From Chitinophagaceae bacterium UBA2793 (GTDB lineage: Bacteria; Bacteroidota; Bacteroidia; Chitinophagales; Chitinophagaceae), in NCBI GenBank assembly GCA_002352045.1, contig DEHT01000015.1, forward strand, positions 1 to 37,071: a stretch of DNA of 37,071 nt, in the 5' to 3' direction. The translations under genes were made by a program, and so were the position numbers. A model generated the notes under the pieces. The model saw only the letters and a list, made by a program, of their open reading frames with translations, had not been told where the DNA came from and did no database searches. Each line of letters starts with the position of its first letter. Positions within the stretch are counted from its first letter, which is position 1. Shown here in pieces: positions 23,452 through 32,085 of the stretch.

Positions 23452-23489
23452 GACAAAAAAAAACTCCGAAAGCCAGCTTTCGGAGTTTT
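23452..23489 (-). terminator. Rho-independent terminator of rplS
   Basis: On the minus strand AAACTCCGAAAGC, a short loop and GCTTTCGGAGTTT form a ~13-bp stem followed by a long T-run. It lies about 22 bases after the rplS stop. Confidence 0.85.
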
Positions 23490-23510
23490 GCATTATTGTA
23501 TATAATAATA

Positions 23511-23876
23511 TTAGGCTTTTTTAGCCACTGCCATTCTTTTTTCTTTAATACGAGCACTTTTTCCGCTTCTTTCACGCTGAAAGTAAAGTTTTGCTCTACG
23601 CACACGGCCTACTTTATTTACCAGTATGCTGTCAATATTAGGTGAAAACACTGGGAACAAACGTTCTACACCTATGCCATCACTTATTTTACGTACTGTA
23701 AATGAAGCGGTTGCGCCGGTACCCTGGCGTTTAATAACATCGCCTTTAAAGCTTTGGATACGCTCTTTGGTACCCTCTACAATTTTATAATTAACGGTAA
23801 CATTGTCACCGGCTTTAAAGCTTGGGATGCTTGCTTTTGTTGTCAGTTGTTCATGAACAAAGTCAATTGCGTTCAT
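23511..23876 (-). CDS. rplS: 50S ribosomal protein L19
   Basis: 121 aa from the ATG at 23876 (MNAIDFVHEQL), the family's usual beginning; an in-frame ATG at 23900 would add eight residues and lies within the promoter/leader. Conserved blocks are IPSFKAGDNVTVNYKI, ERIQSFKGDVIKRQG, FTVRKISDGIGVER and RRAKLYFQRERSGKSARIKEK. It binds 23S rRNA near the subunit interface. It has its own promoter and terminator, so it is monocistronic. Confidence 0.96.
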   Translation of the reverse strand: MNAIDFVHEQLTTKASIPSFKAGDNVTVNYKIVEGTKERIQSFKGDVIKRQGTGATASFTVRKISDGIGVERLFPVFSPNIDSILVNKVGRVRRAKLYFQRERSGKSARIKEKRMAVAKKA

Positions 23877-23897
23877 ATTGCTTAATTTTTCGGACGG

Positions 23898-23926
23898 CAA
23901 AGGTAAGGGTTAATGTTTATAAACAA
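23898..23926 (-). promoter_or_regulatory. Bacteroidota-type promoter of rplS
   Basis: On the minus strand, TTG (23924-23926), an 18-base spacer and TACCTTTG (23898-23905) give a full match to the -33/-7 consensus (TTG, about 19 bp, TAnnTTTG). It ends about 20 bases upstream of the start codon. Confidence 0.7.
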
Positions 23927-23993
23927 GCAGTGAATTAAAAGTTTTTTAAAAATTCTCCCCTCAATCTAAGATGCAGTAAATCTTTTAACAGAT

Positions 23994-25553
23994 TTACCTT
24001 GCTATATTAATAGCCCTTTTCTCTCTTATTACTGTTACTTTAATTTGCCCAGGAAAGGTCATTTCGGTTTGAATTTTTTGAGCAATTTCAAAGCTCAGTT
24101 TGTCGCTGTCGGCATCGCTCACCTTTTCCGATTCCACTATTACCCTCAACTCCCTACCGGCCTGTATTGCATAAGCTTTTTCCACTCCATTGTAAGCCAG
24201 GGCTAAGTTTTCGAGGTCTTTAATGCGCTGAATGTATTGCTGCATAATTTCTCTACGGGCACCGGGCCTTGCACCGCTTATAGCATCACAGGCCTGGATA
24301 ATGGGAGAAATTACATATTGCATTTCCATTTCATCGTGGTGTGCGCCTATGGCATTTACTACCGCAGGGTTTTCACCATATTTTTCAGCAAGTTTGGCGC
24401 CTAATAAGGCGTGGCTTAGTTCTGTTTCTTCATCGGGCACTTTACCAATATCGTGAAGCAAACCTGCACGCTTGGCCAGTTTTGGGTTTAAGCCCAGTTC
24501 CGAAGCCATAATGGCGCATAAGTTGGCCGTTTCTCTACTATGCATCAACAGGTTTTGGCCATAAGAACTGCGGAAACGCATACGGCCTACCATTCTTATT
24601 AATTCTTTATGCAGGCCATGAATACCCAGTTCAATGGCGGTTCTTTCGCCAATGTCCATTACCTGGTCGTCTAATTGCTTTTTGGTTTTTTCTACCACTT
24701 CTTCAATACGAGCCGGGTGAATGCGGCCATCGGCCACTAAGCGTTGAAGCGAAAGGCGGGCAACCTCTCTTCTCAATGGGTCAAAAGACGATAGCACAAT
24801 TGCTTCAGGTGTATCGTCCACTATTAAATCAACTCCGGTGGCAGCTTCAATGGCACGAATATTTCTACCTTCTCTACCAATAATGGAGCCTTTTATTTCA
24901 TCGCTTTCAAGGTTAAAAACGGTGATTGAGTTTTCTATGGCCTGTTCGGCAGCCGTGCGCTGTATGGTTTGAATTACAATTTTACGGGCTTCTTTACCTG
25001 CCTTTTGTTTGGCGTCTTCAATAATCTCTTGTTGCAGGCTGAGCGCCTTGCTTTGAGCTTCTTGCTTAAGGCTTTCTATTAATTGCGATTTGGCCTCTTC
25101 GGCACTCAATCCGGCCACTTTTTCCAATCGGCGTATATGCTCTTCCTGGTGCTTTTCCAATTCGGTACGCTTAATATTCACTACTTCAATCTGGCGATTG
25201 AGGTTTTCTTTAATGGCTTCGTTTTCTTTAACTTGTTTTTCCAGGTTACCTTCTTTGACATTGATGCTTTGCTCTTTTTGTTTAATGCGGTTTTCACCTT
25301 CATTAATTTTTTGGGTGCGCTGCATTACTTCCTTGTCGTGTTCGGCCTTTAGCTGTACAAACTTTTCTTTGGCCTCCAGTTCTCTTTCTTTCTTGTAAGT
25401 ATCGGCTCTTAACTGCCCTTCCGAAACTATTTTTTGCGCCTGAATTTCTGCTTCCTGAATTTTTTGTTGGGTGTTTTTGGCAAAAATGAATTTACCCAGG
25501 ATGATGCCGATTATTAATGCAGCAGCACCTATAATGATGGAAAGTATATCCAT
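23994..25553 (-). CDS. rny: ribonuclease Y
   Basis: 519-aa membrane-anchored endoribonuclease starting mRNA decay. One N-terminal membrane helix (about 3-24) is followed by a long charged coiled coil (about 30-190). A KH domain has IIGREGRNIRA around residue 226 and an HD domain has the metal-binding HD pair at 367-368 (LLHDIGKVPDEE). The C-terminal FPGQIKVTVIREKRA is typical. A TATCTTCG -7-like box lies 83 bases upstream. It follows zapA across a 331-bp gap with a possible structured RNA. Confidence 0.96.
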   Translation of the reverse strand: MDILSIIIGAAALIIGIILGKFIFAKNTQQKIQEAEIQAQKIVSEGQLRADTYKKERELEAKEKFVQLKAEHDKEVMQRTQKINEGENRIKQKEQSINVKEGNLEKQVKENEAIKENLNRQIEVVNIKRTELEKHQEEHIRRLEKVAGLSAEEAKSQLIESLKQEAQSKALSLQQEIIEDAKQKAGKEARKIVIQTIQRTAAEQAIENSITVFNLESDEIKGSIIGREGRNIRAIEAATGVDLIVDDTPEAIVLSSFDPLRREVARLSLQRLVADGRIHPARIEEVVEKTKKQLDDQVMDIGERTAIELGIHGLHKELIRMVGRMRFRSSYGQNLLMHSRETANLCAIMASELGLNPKLAKRAGLLHDIGKVPDEETELSHALLGAKLAEKYGENPAVVNAIGAHHDEMEMQYVISPIIQACDAISGARPGARREIMQQYIQRIKDLENLALAYNGVEKAYAIQAGRELRVIVESEKVSDADSDKLSFEIAQKIQTEMTFPGQIKVTVIREKRAINIAR

Positions 25554-25635
25554 TGGATGTTCTTGTTTTGTTTTGATTTACAATATAATACGTCCTCTCT
25601 GTTAACATAATTGAATCAGTGAGATTGTTTGGGAG

Positions 25636-25643
25636 CGAAGATA
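25636..25643 (-). promoter_or_regulatory. -7-like element upstream of rny
   Basis: TATCTTCG on the minus strand matches TAnnTTTG at seven of eight positions. It lies downstream of the candidate small RNA, so rny may have its own promoter. No well-spaced TTG was seen. Confidence 0.3.
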
Positions 25644-25713
25644 GGAATTTTGTTGCTGAAAAGAATGAGCCTTGAATTAGAGTAGTTTCTAAAATTGTAA
25701 CAAGGTGAATAGC

Positions 25714-25860
25714 AAAAAAAAGTAATACAAGGGTTAAGTTCGTTATACGACTGTATAAAATAATGAACTCCGAATTTTCAAATATATCTTCACAACAATC
25801 CGTATCAAAGCTCATTGTTTGCAGATAGTGGCTCGAAGCTTATTTAATCATCATCTTAAA
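25714..25860 (-). ncRNA. candidate structured RNA, possibly 6S-like
   Basis: The 331-bp gap between zapA and rny lacks a credible gene but folds like 6S RNA on the minus strand. A closing stem forms from TAAG-C-TTCG (25834-25842) with CGAACTTA (25735-25742). A large internal bubble of about 17 and 19 bases follows. An 11-bp inner stem then pairs AATGAGCTTTG (25806-25816) with CGGAGTTCATT (25762-25772), including three G-U pairs. A T8 run (25714-25721) follows. zapA is next to the 6S gene ssrS in E. coli, and I think similar synteny exists in Bacteroidota, but this is from memory. A covariance-model search would decide. Confidence 0.4.
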
Positions 25861-25884
25861 GTAAATATGAAAATACCGGCTATT

Positions 25885-26169
25885 TTACAAATGCTTATCC
25901 ATCAGCCCTTCCAATTTTTTTAATAGCTCTATAAACTCCACTTGGTTGCTGCCCAGTTTTTGTTGCTCTGCGGCCTGGGTAGCATACCATATTATTACCA
26001 TGGCAATATAATCCTGCATATCCTGGCCGGCAAACTGGCTTTTGTATTCTATTATTTTATCATTGATGGTTTTTACGGTACGGCGTATTACTTCCTCATC
26101 CTGCGGATTAGTTTTAATGCGATAAGTACGATCGCCAATTACAATATTTACCGGTATTAATTCACTCAT
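25885..26169 (-). CDS. zapA: cell division protein ZapA
   Basis: 94 aa. The N-terminal IPVNIVIGDRTYRIKTNPQDEEVIRRTVKTINDKI head is typical of ZapA, followed by a C-terminal helix (AAEQQKLGSNQVEFIELLKKLEGLMDKHL) that forms the coiled-coil dimer. ZapA bundles FtsZ filaments at the division site. It starts five bases after the stop of a coiled-coil protein gene, so the two are co-transcribed. Confidence 0.88.
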   Translation of the reverse strand: MSELIPVNIVIGDRTYRIKTNPQDEEVIRRTVKTINDKIIEYKSQFAGQDMQDYIAMVIIWYATQAAEQQKLGSNQVEFIELLKKLEGLMDKHL

Positions 26170-26174
26170 AGTAA

Positions 26175-26462
26175 TTACTGGCTAAGCAGTGCAATACATT
26201 TATCAATATTCTTTATGTGTTGATTGAGCTTTTGCTCCATTTCTTTTTTTTCTGCCGGAGCCATTTCGCTCACCGATGCTTTTAAAATCAGGTTTTGCTC
26301 ATGCAAAGCAGCAAATTGCTCAACATATTCAAGCTTTTCAGTTTGCAACAATTCAAGCTGTTCTTTTTGCTTAGCATTGTCGGCTTTTAACAATTCGTAC
26401 TGCCTCAGCAATAGCTGAAGTTTTTTTTGTACACTGGTTATATGGTTGTTTAGTTCCGACAC
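26175..26462 (-). CDS. small coiled-coil protein upstream of zapA
   Basis: 95 aa, almost entirely predicted heptad-repeat helix (VQKKLQLLLRQYELLKADNAKQKEQLELLQ), ending in a short motif IDKCIALLSQ. The start codon appears to be GTG at 26462; the nearest upstream ATG is out of frame. Position between pheT and zapA with a five-base gap suggests a ZapA/ZapB-like partner in division, but this is inferred from context only. The leader consists of an 8-bp-word array. Confidence 0.75.
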   Translation of the reverse strand: MSELNNHITSVQKKLQLLLRQYELLKADNAKQKEQLELLQTEKLEYVEQFAALHEQNLILKASVSEMAPAEKKEMEQKLNQHIKNIDKCIALLSQ

Positions 26463-26470
26463 GGTTGCAT

Positions 26471-26540
26471 TGTTAGTTGATAAGTTGAATTGTTGATAAG
26501 TTTAATAGTTGATAAGTTGAATTGTTGATTAGTTTGTTAT
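26471..26540. repeat. 8-bp-word array upstream of the coiled-coil gene
   Basis: Eight consecutive 8-bp words alternate GTTGATAA with GTTGAATT/GTTTAATA-type variants, giving a 16-bp super-period. The array begins nine bases from the gene's GTG start. Confidence 0.75.
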
Positions 26541-26584
26541 TCAAAAGAATAAATGAACTATTAAGAATTGAAGCAATCATACCA

Positions 26585-26632
26585 CACTCTCCACTTTCCA
26601 TTTTCAACTTTCCACTCTCAACTCTCCACTTA
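26585..26632. repeat. heptamer array abutting the pheT stop codon
   Basis: Seven 7-bp words (CTCTCCA, CTTTCCA, TTTTCAA, CTTTCCA, CTCTCAA, CTCTCCA, CTTATCA) run up to the last codon of pheT. The plus strand is pyrimidine-rich. Confidence 0.75.
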
Positions 26633-29056
26633 TCATTTCCTTACTTCTGCGTTCAATTGTTTTTCGCAAACAGCAACTATTTTATTCATCATTTCATCAA
26701 TTTCTTTATCGGTAAAAGTTTTGTTGTTATCGCTAAAGGTGAAGTTTACTGCCAATGATTTTTTGCCTGCTCCCAATTTATCACTTTCAAACACATCGAA
26801 TAATTTTACAGTTTGCAGTGCCGAAATGCCTGCGCCAGAAACTGCTTTACGTATTTGCGTATAAGTAATTTCTTTATTGATTAGCAAAGCCAGGTCTCTT
26901 TCTACAGCAGGAAATTTACTTACTTCCACGTATGTAAACTTCTTTGTTTTGCGACAATCCATCAATGCATCCCAATAGATATCCGCATAAAAAACCGGCT
27001 GTTTAATGCCGAATTTTTTTAAAGTGTTGCCTTCTACAGCGCCTACCATTCCTATCACTTTATTTTTTATCGAGATAGTAGCTACCAATTCAAAATTGGT
27101 ATCAGTAGTTGGTTGAAAAAGGGCATTGCTAATACCTGCTGTTGCCAATATTTTTTCACAAACGCCTTTTATAAAATAAAAATCAGTTTTTGCGGCTTTT
27201 TGATTCCATGAAGCATGCTGCATATTGCCGGTGGCATATAAACAAAGATGATTCAATTCCGAATAAGTTGCTGGTCCGCCGGAACTGTATGTTTTGCCAT
27301 TTTCAAACAATAGCAAGTCGATGCTTTTTCGATTTATATTATGAGCAATTACTTCAAGGCCGGAGTGCAACATTACAGGGCGCATCATGTCCAAATCTGC
27401 ACTTAGGTTGTTTATCATTTTTACCGAACCCGCTAATATATTTTCATCGTAGTAAGCACTATTGCTGATGCTGTTTGTAAATATTTCGTTGAAACCAAGC
27501 CCGGTTAACTGACCTGCTAATTTTTCTCTTAAAGTAACACTGTCCGAAATGGTATCATTTGACGGGGCAATGCTTATAGTAGAAGGAATTTCTACATTAT
27601 CCAGCCCATCAATTCGCATTATTTCCTCTACAATATCTGCCGGCAGGTTAATGTCGGGTTTGCTAAAAGGAACATTTACCCAAAGCTCATCGGGGCCTTC
27701 TTTAATCAAACTAAAACCTAAAGAGACCAAAATGTTTTTTACGGCATCGCCATGATAATTCTTTCCACTCAATTTTTTTAAGTAATGATATTTTAATGCA
27801 ACGGCCGCAGGGCTTGCCGGTTCGGGATACACATCAATGATTTCGCCATCTATTTCTCCACCACATATTTCTACTATTAGTTCGGCAGCACGTTTTAAAA
27901 CATTTACGGTGTTGCTAATGTCAACTCCTTTTTCAAAACGGGTAGCAGCATCTGTACGCAGTCCATGAAACAGCGATGTTTTTCTAATAGTTTGAGGATT
28001 GAACCAGGCGCTTTCTAAAAAAATGCTTTTAGTAGTAATGGTTACACCGCTTGTAATGCCACCATATACACCTGCTATGCACATGGGTTCCTGAGTATTA
28101 CAAATCATTAAATCGCTTGCAGAAAGTTTTCTTTCTTTATCATCCAGGGTTTTAAATAAAGAACCCTCTGGCATATTTTTTACAACAATTGCATTTCCTG
28201 TAATTTTCTCGGCATCAAAGGCATGTAATGGCTGGCCTGTTTCGTGCAAAATAAAATTGCTGATATCTACAATATTGTTGATTGATTTTACTCCAATTGC
28301 ATTTAGTTTTTGTTTGAGCCATTGCGGGCTTTCTGCAACTGTTATACCACTGATGCTTACACCGGCATAGCGAAGGCAATCTATTTTATTTTCAACTATC
28401 ACCGAGATAGGTGCAGGTTTTCCATTTGTTTTAATACTGTTTTTATAGGGCAACACTACAGAAGTTCCCTTTTTATCGTGATGGCTTAGCCATGCGCAAA
28501 CATCTTTTGCCACACCCAAATGGCTCATAGCGTCCATTCGATTGGGTGTTAAACCAATTTCATAAATATAATCTTCCTGTACTTCATACAAAGAAACAGC
28601 AGCTATTCCTACTGGTGTATCCTCCGGTAAAACCAATATTCCTTCATGATTATTGCCTAAGCCAATTTCATCTTCGGCGCATATCATACCATTACTTTCT
28701 ACTCCCCTAATTTTTGTTTTCTTTAATGTTATAGGTTCAGCATTTGCAGGATAAATAGTGGTTCCGGCAGTGGCTAATATTACTTTTTGGCCTGCAGCAG
28801 CATTGGGTGCTCCGCAAACAACCTGCAAAATTTGGGTACCTGTATTTACTTTGGTAATTTTTAATTTATCTGCATCGGGATGCTTTTCACATTCCAAAAT
28901 TTCGGCTGTAATAAGGCCTTGTAAACCACCTTTAATGCTTTCGTATTTTTCCAGGCTTTCTACTTCAAGTCCTATGGCGGTAAGAATTTTACTTAATTTT
29001 TCGGGGTCAATTTTTGCAGGCAGGTAATCACACAGCCAGTTGTAAGAGATCGTCAT
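26633..29056 (-). CDS. pheT: phenylalanine--tRNA ligase subunit beta
   Basis: 807 aa, full length for the bacterial beta subunit. The N-terminus MTISYNWLCDYLP is typical. The tRNA-binding EMAP-like domain (about 40-150) contains KITKVNTGTQILQVVCGAPN. Next come the B3/B4 editing region (about 210-390, DISNFILHETGQPLHAFDA) and the B5 domain (about 410-490, ending DINLPADIVEEIMRIDG). The catalytic-like core and a C-terminal anticodon-binding FDX-ACB domain (about 710-805, FPAVERDLALLINKE) follow. pheS is not adjacent. A TATCTTTG -7 element lies 22 bases upstream. Confidence 0.96.
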   Translation of the reverse strand: MTISYNWLCDYLPAKIDPEKLSKILTAIGLEVESLEKYESIKGGLQGLITAEILECEKHPDADKLKITKVNTGTQILQVVCGAPNAAAGQKVILATAGTTIYPANAEPITLKKTKIRGVESNGMICAEDEIGLGNNHEGILVLPEDTPVGIAAVSLYEVQEDYIYEIGLTPNRMDAMSHLGVAKDVCAWLSHHDKKGTSVVLPYKNSIKTNGKPAPISVIVENKIDCLRYAGVSISGITVAESPQWLKQKLNAIGVKSINNIVDISNFILHETGQPLHAFDAEKITGNAIVVKNMPEGSLFKTLDDKERKLSASDLMICNTQEPMCIAGVYGGITSGVTITTKSIFLESAWFNPQTIRKTSLFHGLRTDAATRFEKGVDISNTVNVLKRAAELIVEICGGEIDGEIIDVYPEPASPAAVALKYHYLKKLSGKNYHGDAVKNILVSLGFSLIKEGPDELWVNVPFSKPDINLPADIVEEIMRIDGLDNVEIPSTISIAPSNDTISDSVTLREKLAGQLTGLGFNEIFTNSISNSAYYDENILAGSVKMINNLSADLDMMRPVMLHSGLEVIAHNINRKSIDLLLFENGKTYSSGGPATYSELNHLCLYATGNMQHASWNQKAAKTDFYFIKGVCEKILATAGISNALFQPTTDTNFELVATISIKNKVIGMVGAVEGNTLKKFGIKQPVFYADIYWDALMDCRKTKKFTYVEVSKFPAVERDLALLINKEITYTQIRKAVSGAGISALQTVKLFDVFESDKLGAGKKSLAVNFTFSDNNKTFTDKEIDEMMNKIVAVCEKQLNAEVRK

Positions 29057-29502
29057 GTACGCTTATAATTTTCGCTACAAAGATAGTTTTTTTCATACCT
29101 AAATAGGGCAGTAAAAATGGAATTGGATTTTGATACATAAAATCTAACTATCGGGCAACATTTTTTTTATTGATTCTTTTTTCCACAGGTGCACAATTTA
29201 TTTTTGTACCGGAAGAATCGTTGTTGATAAAAACTCATATTTTGATAATGTATTGATATTGCCATGTGCAAAATCCTGTTGATAACCCGTTAATAAGCTA
29301 ACTTTGTTTGTGAATGAACGGTGGGTAATTAGCAGGATGGAAGTGAATAAAGTTGTAACACGATTTTTTCGTTTGGCTTTTGAATTTATCTTAGCCGCCC
29401 AATTAATGTTTTAACCAAAAATTATTTTTACAGATTTAATGTTGTAAATGGGTTTGCAACCGAATTTGTATTTTTTTTAATGAAATAACAGTACTAAAGT
29501 AA
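29057..29502. other. divergent pheT-dnaB intergenic region with DnaA-box-like sites
   Basis: 446 bp, AT-rich, with TTTTCCACA at 29179-29187 and TTATCAACA on the minus strand twice (29222-29230, 29277-29285). Each is one mismatch from the DnaA consensus TTATCCACA. It also contains the pheT -7 element and must contain the dnaB promoter. No protein-coding frame is convincing. It could be a DnaA-regulated promoter or part of an origin; neither is shown. Confidence 0.45.
29078..29085 (-). promoter_or_regulatory. -7 element of pheT
   Basis: TATCTTTG on the minus strand is an exact TAnnTTTG match 22 bases before the pheT start. A -33 TTG at the expected spacing is not evident. Confidence 0.45.
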
Positions 29503-31053
29503 ATGGACCTCAGTAATTTTAATAAAAGTAAAACCGTAAGAAGAAAATTAGACAATGCCCAACTGATGTTTGGCAAAGTACCACCGCAGGCAAAAGAATT
29601 GGAGGATGCTATTTTGGGTGCCATCATGCTGGAGAAAGGTGCCTTTGATACAGTTGCCGAAATATTGAAACCGGAATGTTTTTACTTAGATGCCAATCAA
29701 CGTATTTTTAAAGCAATGCAAGGGTTGGCCATAAAAAGTTTACCCATTGATATGCTTACGGTGGTAGAAGAACTGAGGTTGAGAGAAGAGTTAGAAGTAG
29801 TAGGTGGTCCTTATTACATATCTCAACTCACCAATTCGGTTGTTTCTTCAGCAAATATTGAAGCGCATAGCCGCATTGTAATTCAAAAATTTATTCAAAG
29901 AGAATTAATACGAATTAGCGGGGAAATTATTGGTGATGCTTACGAAGACAGCACCGATGTATTTGATTTGCTCGATTCGGCAGAAGGTAAATTGTTTGAA
30001 ATAACAAACAACCACCTTAGAAAAAACTTTGATGATATTGGCAGTGTATTGGTGAAAACGCTGGATCGTATTTCGGATATGCGTAATAGGGAGGATGATA
30101 TAACCGGTGTTCCTACCGGCTTTCCCACACTCGATAAAATTACGTATGGGTGGCAACCTACCGATCTTATTATTCTTGCTGCCAGGCCTTCGGTGGGTAA
30201 AACAGCCTTTGCGCTTAACCTTGCCAGGAGTGCCGCATTAAACCAAAATAAAAAGACTGCAGTGGCATTCTTTAGCTTGGAAATGAGTAGCAGCCAATTG
30301 GTACAAAGAATTTTGGCTGCCGAAAGTGAGATATTGCTCGAAAAAATTTCACGGGGCAAATTGGAAGAACATGAAATGCAACAGTTGACCACAAAAGGTT
30401 TTGACAGACTGAGCAAGGCACCTATTTTTATTGACGACTCTGCAGCATTGAACATATTTGAATTGCGTGCAAAATGCCGCCGTTTAAAAAACAAGCACAA
30501 TGTGGGCATTATTATTATTGACTATTTGCAGTTAATGAGTGGCAGCGCCGACCGAAACAGTAACCGTGAGCAGGAGATAAGCAAAATTTCGAGAGACTTA
30601 AAAAGTCTTGCAAAAGAATTGCAGGTACCTATTATTGCCCTTAGCCAGTTGAGCCGGGAAGTAGAAAAAAGAAAAGAAGGAAATAAAATTCCACAATTGA
30701 GCGATTTACGTGAATCGGGTGCTATTGAACAGGATGCTGACCTGGTAATGTTTTTGTACAGGCCCGATTATTACGAAATGATTCAGGATGAAATGGGCGA
30801 AAGCACAAAGGGCGAAACGCATGTAAAAATTGCTAAACATAGAAATGGTAGCCTCGAAACAGTTAAACTAAAAGCACTGCTGCATATTCAAAAATTTATA
30901 GAAGAAGATAACAATAATTTTAGTGGTTTTCAACCACAGGGTGGAGGCAATTGGAAACCAATTTCCGGGGGCGGAAACGATGGTGCAGCTATGTACATTC
31001 AAAAAGGAAGTAAAATGAACGATGGAGAATTTGATGACGATGCTCCTTTTTAA
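29503..31053 (+). CDS. dnaB: replicative DNA helicase
   Basis: 516-aa hexameric 5'-3' helicase of the replication fork. The N-terminal DnaG-interacting domain (about 25-130) begins PPQAKELEDAILGAIML. The RecA-like domain has Walker A AARPSVGKT (Lys233) and Walker B IIIIDYLQLM (Asp340), then LSQLSREVEKR and LRESGAIEQDAD. The C-terminal tail is Gly/Asn-rich and ends in acidic DDDAPF, similar to an SSB C-terminal tip and unusual for DnaB as I recall it. It diverges from pheT. A terminator follows. Confidence 0.96.
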   Translation: MDLSNFNKSKTVRRKLDNAQLMFGKVPPQAKELEDAILGAIMLEKGAFDTVAEILKPECFYLDANQRIFKAMQGLAIKSLPIDMLTVVEELRLREELEVVGGPYYISQLTNSVVSSANIEAHSRIVIQKFIQRELIRISGEIIGDAYEDSTDVFDLLDSAEGKLFEITNNHLRKNFDDIGSVLVKTLDRISDMRNREDDITGVPTGFPTLDKITYGWQPTDLIILAARPSVGKTAFALNLARSAALNQNKKTAVAFFSLEMSSSQLVQRILAAESEILLEKISRGKLEEHEMQQLTTKGFDRLSKAPIFIDDSAALNIFELRAKCRRLKNKHNVGIIIIDYLQLMSGSADRNSNREQEISKISRDLKSLAKELQVPIIALSQLSREVEKRKEGNKIPQLSDLRESGAIEQDADLVMFLYRPDYYEMIQDEMGESTKGETHVKIAKHRNGSLETVKLKALLHIQKFIEEDNNNFSGFQPQGGGNWKPISGGGNDGAAMYIQKGSKMNDGEFDDDAPF

Positions 31054-31080
31054 TGTATAATTGATAATGTATAATTGTGA
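31054..31080. repeat. short AT-word repeat after dnaB
   Basis: TAATGTATAATTG occurs twice in a row with near-perfect identity directly after the dnaB stop codon, another gene-abutting word array. Confidence 0.5.
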
Positions 31081-31112
31081 ATGGGTAGTGCGCAGCAGTA
31101 TCCATTTTTTTT
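31081..31112 (+). terminator. Rho-independent terminator of dnaB
   Basis: ATGGGTAGTGC pairs with GCAGTATCCAT (11 positions, one mismatch and one G-U) and is followed by a run of eight Ts. It lies about 28 bases after the dnaB stop. Confidence 0.65.
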
Positions 31113-31160
31113 GGTTTGTTTTAGGTTACAATATTTTATGCTGTCAATAGTATAATTGAA

Positions 31161-31168
31161 TACATTTG
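31161..31168 (+). promoter_or_regulatory. -7-like element before small membrane protein gene
   Basis: TACATTTG fits TAnnTTTG exactly but lies only five bases before the ATG at 31174, so the transcript would be nearly leaderless. No good -33 box is present. Confidence 0.3.
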
Positions 31169-31173
31169 TATCT

Positions 31174-31365
31174 ATGAAAAATAAATACATTTTATCGGTG
31201 TTTGTTTTAGGAGTACTACTGCTCATCATTTCCGCCATGCTGAAAATAATGCATAATCCAGGTTCTGAACCTTTGATGCAAGTTTCTTTTGTAGTAATAG
31301 TTATTGGCGTATTGTTGTTTATTATAAAACTGCTAGGTAGTAAGCTTCCATTTTTAGAAAAATAG
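31174..31365 (+). CDS. small two-helix membrane protein
   Basis: 63 aa from the ATG at 31174 (MKNKYILSVFVLGVLLLIISAM); an ATG at 31156 would add six residues and overlap the promoter-like box. Two hydrophobic helices (about 5-24 and 37-56) are joined by a short loop LKIMHNPGSEPLM. The IISAMLKIMHNPG segment resembles the first helix and loop of GldL-like and other small Bacteroidota membrane proteins, but I cannot assign a family. rsmE follows 15 bp downstream, so they are likely co-transcribed. Confidence 0.7.
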   Translation: MKNKYILSVFVLGVLLLIISAMLKIMHNPGSEPLMQVSFVVIVIGVLLFIIKLLGSKLPFLEK

Positions 31366-31380
31366 CATTTCGCAAAAGCA

Positions 31381-32085
31381 ATGTCTATCCCTTTTTTTTA
31401 TAAAGAAGATATTTTTCAAGATGATTCAATGCTTGTATTGGATGAAGATACTTCCAAACATATAGTGCAGGTATTAAGAATGCAAACGAGGGAGAAAGTA
31501 AAACTCTGCAACGGTAAGGGAAATATTTTTATTGCTGAGATTTCCGATAACCACCGAAAAAAGTGTACGGTTACTATTGTTGAAAAATTGACAATTGAAA
31601 AAAGTGAAACCAATATTTGCATTGCTATTTCTCCCATTAAAAATAATAGCCGCTTTGAATGGTTTTTAGAAAAAGCTACAGAAATAGGTGTTGCAGAAAT
31701 AGTGCCTGTAATTTGTGAGAGAACCGAAAAGGCTCAATTAAAACCCGAAAGATTAAAAGGCATCTTAGTAAGCGCCATGCTGCAAAGTCAACAAGCATGG
31801 CTACCGATACTGCATCCGCCTCAAAAACTTTTAGATTATTTACCAACTGTTCAGGCAGGTGCTACCAAGTTAATTGCGCATTGCATTGAGCATCAAAAAA
31901 AATCGTTGAAAGAAATGGAGCCTGCCGATAATGCTGTTATATTAATTGGCCCCGAAGGCGATTTTACTGCTCCTGAAATTGAAGCAGCGCTCAACCAAAA
32001 TTTTAGGGCAGTTTCTCTTGGCCAAACCCGCTTAAGAACAGAAACGGCAGCAATAGTAGCAGCTACGCTATTATGTATTCAATAA
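31381..32085 (+). CDS. rsmE: 16S rRNA (uracil(1498)-N(3))-methyltransferase
   Basis: 234-aa SPOUT-class methyltransferase modifying U1498 of 16S rRNA. The N-terminal PUA-like domain contains HIVQVLRMQTREKVKLCNGKG. The trefoil-knot SAM site has IGPEGDF (about 189-195) and SLGQTRLRTETAA (about 212-224), the RsmE signature. SPIKNNSRFEWFLEKATEIGV is also diagnostic. The stop codon is immediately followed by the stop codon of the convergent TerC-family gene with no intervening base. Confidence 0.95.
   Translation: MSIPFFYKEDIFQDDSMLVLDEDTSKHIVQVLRMQTREKVKLCNGKGNIFIAEISDNHRKKCTVTIVEKLTIEKSETNICIAISPIKNNSRFEWFLEKATEIGVAEIVPVICERTEKAQLKPERLKGILVSAMLQSQQAWLPILHPPQKLLDYLPTVQAGATKLIAHCIEHQKKSLKEMEPADNAVILIGPEGDFTAPEIEAALNQNFRAVSLGQTRLRTETAAIVAATLLCIQ

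Noticed and set aside
25492..25815. Minus-strand open frame of 107 codons overlapping the rny start
   Set aside because: It overlaps the rny N-terminus, has no recognisable domain, and most of it lies where an RNA-like fold is seen.
26471..26540. Short direct repeats considered as a CRISPR array
   Set aside because: Words of 8 bp are contiguous with no unique spacers and no cas genes are present.
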